NCBI GenBank assembly: GCA_009667805.1 | Contig: CM019067.1 | Coordinates: 65,332,637 to 65,396,636 of the forward strand | Direction: 5' to 3' | Length of the DNA stretch: 64,000 nucleotides | Source of the DNA: Leptobrachium leishanense | Lineage: Eukaryota; Chordata; Amphibia; Anura; Megophryidae | Shown: positions 57,177-64,000 of the stretch, one piece after another | How the letters are laid out: each line of letters begins with the position of its first letter | Position numbering within the stretch: position 1 is the first letter of the stretch | Made by a program: the position numbers and the translations under genes | The notes under the pieces: model-generated | The model's input: only the letters and a program-made list of their open reading frames with translations | What the model was told of the DNA's origin: nothing | Database searches by the model: none

Positions 57177-58024
57177 TTCGCCACCACTCATGAGGATGCC
57201 CGCACATAAGTGCGCATCCTTATTGAGGAAATAATTCCCAGATGGGGTTTTTCCTTGAACATAAACACTGATAATGGTCCTGCCTTCACAGCCCTCATAT
57301 CTCAACAACTTGCAAAAACAGTACGGGTGGAATGGAAGCTATACCTGCCGTACAATCCAACTAGCTCTGTCATAGTCGAACGTACAAATAGGACCTTCAA
57401 GGACAAGATAAGGAAGGCCACAGCAGTCACATTTCATAACTGGAAACGTGTGCTGCCAGTTATTCTAACTGAAATGCAAATGACACCGTCTAAATCAACG
57501 GGTTTCTCCCCTTTTGAGATCCTCATGGGTAGGCCTTTCCCCCATCCTTGGGCACAAGCCCCCTGGTGATTGAGAAAGGTGACCTCGACCAGCTGACAGA
57601 CTCTTATGTTCGATACATAGTGAATGCTATTGATACCATTGAGAGATCCGTTGCTCATACTCTTCCTTTGTCTCCACAGAGCCCTATTCACCCTTTTAAG
57701 GTTGGTGACGTGGTCCTGGTTAAACAACTACAGAAGGGTCGGAAACCCCAACTCTTCCCTTTCTCTGAGCCCACCTGTGTTGTTGCCATCACCCAGATTG
57801 CTGTTCTGACGGAAGCAGAGCCAACTTGGTTCCATGCATCATGTGTGAAGAGGGTTGTCCAAAAACCCATCCAAAGCGAGAACAGGACCCCCCGGGTGTC
57901 CCAACCAGAGACTACTCCTGGAAGTGGCCAGGTGGTCACTCAACATATAGAGACTCCGCAAGACGTCCCTGAGGAACAGGCCCACATTATCCCTACCCAT
58001 CTGCTCAACCTACTCCTATCTTGA
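57177..58024 (+). pseudogene. Retroviral integrase remnant (pol 3' part)
   Basis: Resumes right after the hAT end. 57210-57569 holds part of the integrase core (NTDNGPAF with the second catalytic Asp, then NRTFKDKI and a GFSPFEILMGR segment). A frame change near 57550 leads to 57548-58024 with the C-terminal part (HPFKVGDVVLVK). Reverse transcriptase, RNase H and the integrase N-terminus are absent from the window. Stop at 58022-58024. Confidence 0.87.
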
Positions 58025-58026
58025 AT

Positions 58027-60003
58027 ATGAAGGACACAGTCTCACACCACAAATTAACATGCTTATGTACATTGGGGGTGTGGGGATTGATTTTGGGTTC
58101 CGGAGCCTTCTTCTATGCTGTGTCCCCCTATTTTTCAGATAATGGTGCCCCACCCACAACCTCCACCCCGTGGCTCAATCATATGTATACATATGCCCCT
58201 AGACACAAACGAGTCATAGGCACAACAACAGCAAATATTGGTGCATGGGTTACGTGGACTTCATCTCAAACTATTCTACATTATGACTCCTCCATTGTCT
58301 CGGTCGTAACCTATGTGATTGACCCCTGTGATATATTATGGTTTTGCCCTAAATCATTCCAGGAATCTGGAGTCATCCTTACCACCTACGAAAGCACGTT
58401 TGAGACAACAGGGGTCGGTGAAGCATGTATTTGTGTAACCTCTGATTACTGGGGTAAATATTTGTGTAAATGGTGGGGGGCAGCTGCATGGAACACAGGG
58501 AAGGATTGGGGCTATTCACCTGATGAAGCATATTTAAGTAAGGATCAGCATGGGATACCTCTGAAAAAGAGGATGCATCTCTGTAAATTAAACATTGGTG
58601 CGCGCCTCTCACTCACCATCCAAAACCCCCTACCTGGTGATCAAGGCTGATATCTGCTATGTAGGAGGATCTTTTTGGTGTGGCCAGTTTAAAAGTCAGG
58701 ATGCCATTTTCAGACCACCTGTTAACCCCCTGCTGCCCTCTCTTAAGCTCCCTAATAATACTGTTGCTATTACAGATCCCACATATGAAGATACAGAAGG
58801 CATAGAACTAGGATATAATGATATGAATTTTTGGCTAGAATGGATGCGCTACAGTGCTCAACAGTACAACCGATCCAACTGCTATGTCTGTGCTAATGCC
58901 CGTCCCCATCTTGGTACTGTCCCCCTGATAATTCCACTTGCTGATGATGCCTGCATTCTAAGCTTGTTTCAGAGCACAATATCCAAAGACACAAAGTGCC
59001 TGGCATTACAACACCGCTTTTCCATAGTCACTGAACCCCCCAAAACCATGCCCCGCATTTCCACCTACCCTGGTAATTACACCTGTTATGTCATGCGTAC
59101 TTCAAATGGCAAAGATTTCAGAAACTTTTCCTCCAATTACTGTGGCACCTACCGTGATAATGCCACCACATACCTGATCAATCACCGTCAGTCTCTAGCG
59201 GATGTGTTCTGGCTCTGTGCAGACATGAAAATTCGCCAGAAGCTCCCACTCACCTGGAAAGGGGAATGCTCCCTCGCCAAGGTCCTCATGCCACTCCATA
59301 TTATGCCAGATATCCCTACCTCCCCACCTGACCCTCCCCTAAAACCCCTGACACAGCCCACTTCTCTGTTACAGGTGCCCACTCCCACCCCTTTTTCCAC
59401 GTCTCCCCAGCTTCACTCTCGCCGTCGAAGAGCTGCTATTTCAGGTACCCTTGACCCCCATAGCTATCTCGACTTTGCTGGTGTCCCAAGAGGGGTTCCC
59501 AATGAATTCTTGGTCAGGGACCCCGTGAAGGCTGGATTTGAATCCCTCCTTCCCCAAATAGGAGTCAATGTCAACACTGGCTGGATTAATTATATTTATT
59601 ACAACCAACAGCGCTTCATTAACTACACCAAAGAGGCTTTCGAAGCCGTGGCTGACCAATTAGGCCCCACCGCCCAGATGACGTTACAGAATAGGATGGC
59701 CTTAGACATGCTTTTGGCTGAGAAAGGTGGGGTTTGCAAAATGCTGGTCAACATTGACACTTGCTGTACCTACATACCTAATAATACTGGCCCGGATGGA
59801 CACCTTACTATTGCCATTAACAAGCTCCAGACCCTCGCTGGTGAGGTCCGTTCCAATGCAGGGGTCTCTGACCCTTGGGAGCGTTACTTCTCCTGAATGT
59901 CTGGGTGGCAACGCATCCTCGCCCAGATAGGCATTGCAGTTTTGGCCATTCTTATTCTTTGGGCCACCACTGTTTACTGCATACTTGGAGGCAACTTGCC
60001 CTA
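58027..60003 (+). pseudogene. Retroviral envelope remnant
   Basis: The first ATG is at 58027, just after the integrase stop; an N-terminal hydrophobic stretch (about 58060-58130) looks like a signal peptide. The surface part has a CXXC (CYVC) near 58890 and several N-glycosylation sites. A furin-type RRRR lies near 59420, marking the surface/transmembrane boundary. A paired-Cys motif lies near 59740-59770. A frame change near 58600-58650 and an in-frame TGA at 59894-59896 break it. The hydrophobic anchor lies after that stop (59900-60003). So as written the protein is neither continuous nor anchored. Confidence 0.88.
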
Positions 60004-60106
60004 AAGTGTATTGCCCTGCCCGAGCTTGAACATCCGTACTCTACCTATCTGTCCCGTTATTGCAGCGGAACTTATCAACCTAGGTTGGGGGAGATCATGT
60101 TATGAT

Positions 60107-60118
60107 CTAAGAGGGGAT
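60107..60118 (+). promoter_or_regulatory. Polypurine tract
   Basis: AAGAGGGGAT directly before the 3' LTR start TGAAGG, where plus-strand DNA synthesis would begin. Confidence 0.75.
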
Positions 60119-60486
60119 TGAAGGGAAGGGTTAACATTTGCTTCTACAGATTGAGCTGTGTCTGCACATAGAGTTGTCAAATACCATGTATTGCACTTTG
60201 TTCCCTGACTCTGCATGGTGAACACTATGCCCTTATATGTATATGTCCAGCTGTTCTGTAATGTTTACATTGCTGTGCATGACTGTGCAAAAGGGTCCTA
60301 ACCATCTACATAACCCTCAGTAAAACTTGGGTGGGGCAGAAGAGCCCACTGACTACCTTGCTGTCTGTGTTTCATTTCTTCATCCGTGGGCTATTCTCCG
60401 CTGCAGCGTAACTCGATGTCTTCCTCTTCTGAAGCTGCTACCAGGCTAGATCAGGGATCTAGACTTGAAGCGGATTTACCCTCAAA
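60119..60486 (+). repeat. 3' LTR of the provirus
   Basis: About 368 bp, TGAAGGGAAGGGTTAACATT to TTTACCCTCAAA. Nearly the same as the 5' LTR once its insertion is set aside; I count only a handful of differences. Confidence 0.9.
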
Positions 60487-60495
60487 AGGACCAAT

Positions 60496-60704
60496 TGTAC
60501 TGGCTGGGTGGAGTAGAGGTAAAATCACTGCTCTATAACTGTGGAGACCAGGGAGACACAGGTTTGAATCCTGGCAAGAGCACCGCTCCAATAAGTGTCC
60601 TTGAGCAAGACACCTAATGGTACATACTCGCCACCCAGGACATACTCGAAAATGAGAGAAATCTCAATGTTTTCTTCCTGCTAAAATGCTTTCTCAAAAA
60701 AAAA
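60496..60704 (+). mobile_element. tRNA-derived SINE, copy 2
   Basis: Same family as 3517-3732: A-box-like GGCTGGGTGGAGTAGAGG, B-box GGTTTGAATCC at 60561-60571, body GAGAGAAATCTCAATG, A-rich tail to 60704. It lies within 10 bases of the provirus. Confidence 0.82.
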
Positions 60705-62686
60705 TTCACAGGTCAAAGCCTATGCAAGTGCATAATGGGAAAATGGTAGTCATCAACCATCACACCAATGAATTACAGCAGGAAGTGGGAAATATTCTTA
60801 CCCAGGCTAAAATGTTCTATTTTTTCCCCTCACCTCAACAGAGTTAATTGGGGTATGGGATAAAAGAACTGGGAATTTCTCTTTACCCAAGCCAGCTTCA
60901 CCACTGCAGTTGAGTACAACTACGGGACTCTGGCTTGGGTGATCATGAATAGAGCCATAAAATGTACAAAAATCCTTTAAAAAAATAAAGCGGTATTCCG
61001 GTAACAGATAAGAAAGTTAGGACGTATTTTATGACACATTTTAGTAATTTATTAACTCAATATATAATTATTATTGGAATCATTAACATACTTTATTACT
61101 TTGCAATCAATTCAGTCAGATGAAGGAGACTTACAGCAGCACAGAGACATTTGAAGGGCACATGCCTTTTGAACGAACGCAAAGCAAGGTCCACAGGGCC
61201 AAAGGGGGCCAAAACTCCTCCACGTCCACTCAGGTCCAACAAACAGCTGGACACAACACTAGAATCTTGGACATCTTATTTATTGGGTCAACCAATCTTT
61301 TCGGCTCTTAACTCAAACCTTTATCAAGTATATTAAATAAAAAGAGCACTCCAAATAAATTATTAAAAAAATGACTTGCAACCTAAAATGCTTTGTGAAG
61401 ACACCAACAGGCATCAAGAAAATTGGGAAAATGAGTGCTGTCTCTTTGTAGGTAGGCTTAGACACATTGATGTAGTGAAATGGACCTGGTGTCTCTGCAC
61501 AACAAGACTGTTTCCCTCACCCTCCAAGCAAACATTTTTTCATGAGCTGCTCTCGGAACTCTTCAGATATGTTTGGCAGGGGTCTTCCGCCAAGTGAGTT
61601 ATACTACCCTATGTCTTCTGTAGACTTGAAGTCAATAGTTTGAAATAATGCTAAGCGTTTTTACCATGCAGCATATCTTCTCTATATTGTTACTTGGGTG
61701 CAGGCATATCATGTGAAAAGATGGATAGACTTTGAGGAACATCAGACACCAACCCAGTTATGGATTCTCTTTTGGCTTTGGCCGTCAGATATTTTGCATT
61801 CAATATTCATTCTCTTATATGGGTGACCCTCTGCATCTGTTTTTTATTTAGAAATAGCTTTGCTCTGGTTTCATTCCCATCTTCCCTTCTACCTCTTTTC
61901 CAAAAAAAGAAATCATTTTCCCTTCATTGAGACATGCGTTGACAGAGAGCGACCAGAATGTGGGATCTCATACGGCTATTTATTCTGTTATGCCTGACCT
62001 TCCAAGTCTTTACTTCACTAAGCGTTTTTATGCTTCAACATCTACACTCCCTGCCAAGTCAACATAACCTTGTTAGGGGTTTGACCTTGTTTGAGCAGCC
62101 CGAAGTACTGGGGCATGACATAACCTCCAAAAACTGACCATAACATGTTGTTGCAAAAGGTGGATGACAAGGTGATGAAACCAGAGTTGGTCTCACCATG
62201 TTGATTTCATAGTTTGCTTGGTGTGTAACAAATTTTTGTACATCAAGATGGACTTTGTGCACTGGTAGATGGAGTTTCCTAGCTGCCCTCAAAGAAGGTT
62301 AATTCTTCAACCCTCTTTTTGTTTCCTTCTATTCCCTCTCTCCACTATTCATGCTTACCATTGGAATTTTGTTACTCTACAATGGTGTTGTATATCAGGA
62401 AACTGTACCCCTTCTATATTATCACATATGAGGTTAGGTGTAGCCATTCTGATTTTACATATTACATTTTGAGGACTATCCTCTTTGGATTTGCACTCCT
62501 CCCTGGTACATGGTTTACACACTCTTCATCACAGGTTCTACTTAAACCTTGACCTGCAGGGAACTCCTGTAGGATGAATGTTCCAATTAAATGGGTAAAT
62601 CTCGTAATCGCAGGCCATAGGCTTTATATATATATAATCATATTGTGTTACCAGAGCTCCATCATTTATCCCTAAGTCAGATGGTT
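60705..62686. other. Intergenic sequence with a diverged retroposon-like stretch
   Basis: 60705-60790 is the continuation of the duplicated host segment at 46025-46110. About 61070-62600 shows loose likeness to 15841-16660 (AGAGCACTCCA; CAGGTTCTACTTAAACCTTG against CAGGTTCTATTTAACCTTGA). No reading frame recognised. Confidence 0.35.
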
Positions 62687-62690
62687 TTAA

Positions 62691-62974
62691 CCCCTTACTG
62701 CTGGCAAGATGTGCCTAAACTCTGCGAGGTGTCATAGTACATTCCAAGGCTCTGAAGCCCTCCTTCAGCCTACCTCCCTTCCCGGCCAGTTGAGCGAGTC
62801 ATTGACCGCTGCGGGACTGTCTGAGTTCAGGCAGTCCTGCAACAGCCAATGACGGTCTCGACCCCTACATTGGAGGCTGGGCAAAGGCATGCATAGGGAG
62901 CCAGCATGCTGGCACGCAGCATTAAGACCTACCCACCGCTAGGCGAGGCATAGCAGCGAAGAGGCAGCAAGGGG
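62691..62974. mobile_element. piggyBac-like MITE
   Basis: Left TTAA then CCCCTTACTGC; right GCAGCAAGGGG then TCAA (one base from TTAA). About 284 bp, GC-rich interior, non-coding. Confidence 0.55.
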
Positions 62975-63358
62975 TCAATATCTTTAAAGCTATTTTGAGG
63001 TGGAGTGCTCTGCATTTTGTATAGTATATAGTGTGTATGTAATCGTATCACCTGTCTGATCCTGTCTTGTTAATATCACATTTTCTCAATTCCACTTATT
63101 ATTATAATAGGATTTGGTGAGTTTCCTCTTAAAGTGAACTACATTCATTTGAACACCTGTCAGCATATTCTTGGCGTTATTCATCAAGTTTTATAGACAT
63201 TTTCTATGTTACTTCCTCGTGTTTTTCTTTGCTTTTCTCAATGCACTGCATAAATCCACTCCAGACATGTCTATCATTTGCACAATATGTACAAGCAGGA
63301 CAATGGTATTTTTATTTGATATTATGTTAAGATTTGGCAATTCAGGGCCCTGTCACCG

Positions 63359-63755
63359 GGTGTGAGCTAACCCTAGCGTAAGCATCTTTTTGCGCTAGTG
63401 CCAGATTGAGTCTAGTGCCTGACCAACAGATCATTTTCCTCCCTCTAGAAACAGAAAAAAATCACTTAGCGCGTCGCTATTAGTGATCTGTAACGCGAGC
63501 TTACTGTACTTTCCATGTCCTATACTTATTATGGGCAGCGCTAGACAGCACTTGCACTATTGTAACTAACAGATCACTTGGTGCCTGCGCTAATTTCTGG
63601 AGCGATGCTAATCACAAAATGTTACCTACTGCTCAACCCTGATGTTAACTCCAAAAAACACGAAAAACAGGTCCTCGCCCCAAATTAACAGGCAATTAAC
63701 AGGCAATTGAAAGGAATGCAGCACAGGAGTTCTCTTGGCCCCATACACCATAGTA
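63359..63755 (-). repeat. Dispersed repeat, inverted copy
   Basis: Reverse complement of 44590-44998, from GGTGTGAGCTAACCC to GGCCCCATACACCATAGTAA. The two copies are 18.4 kb apart and similarly diverged. Confidence 0.75.
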
Positions 63756-64000
63756 ATGGATCTGGTCAGTAATGTCACTGCTGTTGCAGTTGGCTCTATT
63801 AGGATATATATGTATCCTTTATCCACATATATCCTAATTCTAATATATTACCTAATTTTAAACATTTTATGCTGGTGGTTAGGTTATTCATAGTATGGAA
63901 GCGGTTGATTATTAGGGTGACTGTTTGGACCTTGTTTAAAGGGACACATGGATAAGTCTTGCCCTGAATCATGTATTATTTAAATGCTGCAGCAAGGAAA
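63756..64000. other. Window end, nothing recognised
   Basis: A/T-rich sequence without gene or element signals. Confidence 0.4.

Larger units (their letters stand above)
46173..60486 (+). mobile_element. Endogenous retrovirus, class I-type, broken provirus
   Basis: Two LTRs in the same orientation, a tRNA-Pro-like primer site, a polypurine tract, and gag, partial pol and env remnants in order. A 4-5 bp target duplication (AGGAC or GGAC) flanks it (before 46173 and at 60487-60491). One CCHC knuckle in gag and the env layout fit gamma-type retroviruses. The coding regions carry frameshifts and stops, most of pol is missing or hidden by the gap, and later insertions lie in the 5' LTR and in pol. 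It cannot make a full set of proteins as it stands. Confidence 0.9.

Noticed and set aside
46173..60486. A functional retrovirus
   Set aside because: Gag, pol and env all carry frame changes or stops, most of pol is absent, and two later insertions interrupt it.
61288..61330. Possible sixth hammerhead (minus strand TTGATAAAGG...GCCGAAA)
   Set aside because: The CTGANGA box is broken and neither stem I nor stem III forms; too weak to list.

Overview
The window is vertebrate nuclear DNA, most likely from a frog or another amphibian. The basis is a split alpha-carbonic anhydrase gene with a vertebrate exon plan, buried in a dense mix of Tc1/mariner, hAT, Harbinger-like, piggyBac-like and L2-like elements, a tRNA-derived SINE and retroviral-type LTR elements. 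Nothing bacterial is present. The species call is an inference from repeat content; the gene and element calls rest on sequence that can be seen.

The one host gene recognised is a cytosolic-type carbonic anhydrase (CA1/2/3/13 group, most like CA13) on the minus strand. It runs from an ATG at 40256 to a stop at 7710. Seven exons (31, 198, 119, 96, 63, 156 and 144 coding bases) with GT-AG boundaries give 807 coding bases and 268 residues in one open frame, spread over 32.5 kb. The zinc histidines, proton-shuttle histidine and catalytic Thr/Glu are present. The rest of 1-40 kb is mostly intron filled with transposons, many nested and many with exact target-site duplications.

Layout: 0.4-6.5 kb, piggyBac-like, hAT and Harbinger-like MITEs. 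7.7-10 kb, CA exons 7 and 6. 10.1-14.1 kb, nested hAT elements. 14.2-20.6 kb, a Tc1 cluster: two copies of one family in opposite orientation (one with an intact transposase) and one copy of a second family, also with an intact frame. 21-26.4 kb, CA exons 5, 4 and 3 with more hAT elements. 26.7-31 kb, further hAT and foldback elements. 31.8-32 kb, exon 2. 32.8-33.8 kb, a solo LTR. 35.5-37.4 kb, an L2-like fragment expanded by a 21-bp minisatellite. 40.2 kb, exon 1. 46.2-60.5 kb, a broken class I-type endogenous retrovirus with a tRNA-Pro-like primer site. Its 5' LTR holds a second solo LTR, and its pol is interrupted by an assembly gap, a probable LINE fragment and a broken BED-finger hAT transposon with tandem subterminal repeats. 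60.5-64 kb, a SINE and further repeats.

The most notable find is a set of hammerhead ribozyme motifs. Two, at 18589-18638 and 39532-39613 (both minus strand), have a complete type I core, all three stems and a GUC cleavage triplet. Three more (13.99, 22.76 and 32.48 kb) are weaker relatives. Hammerheads of this class are known from Penelope-like retroelements, and the palindromic setting of the 18.6 kb copy fits such an origin, but no Penelope reverse transcriptase is seen here.
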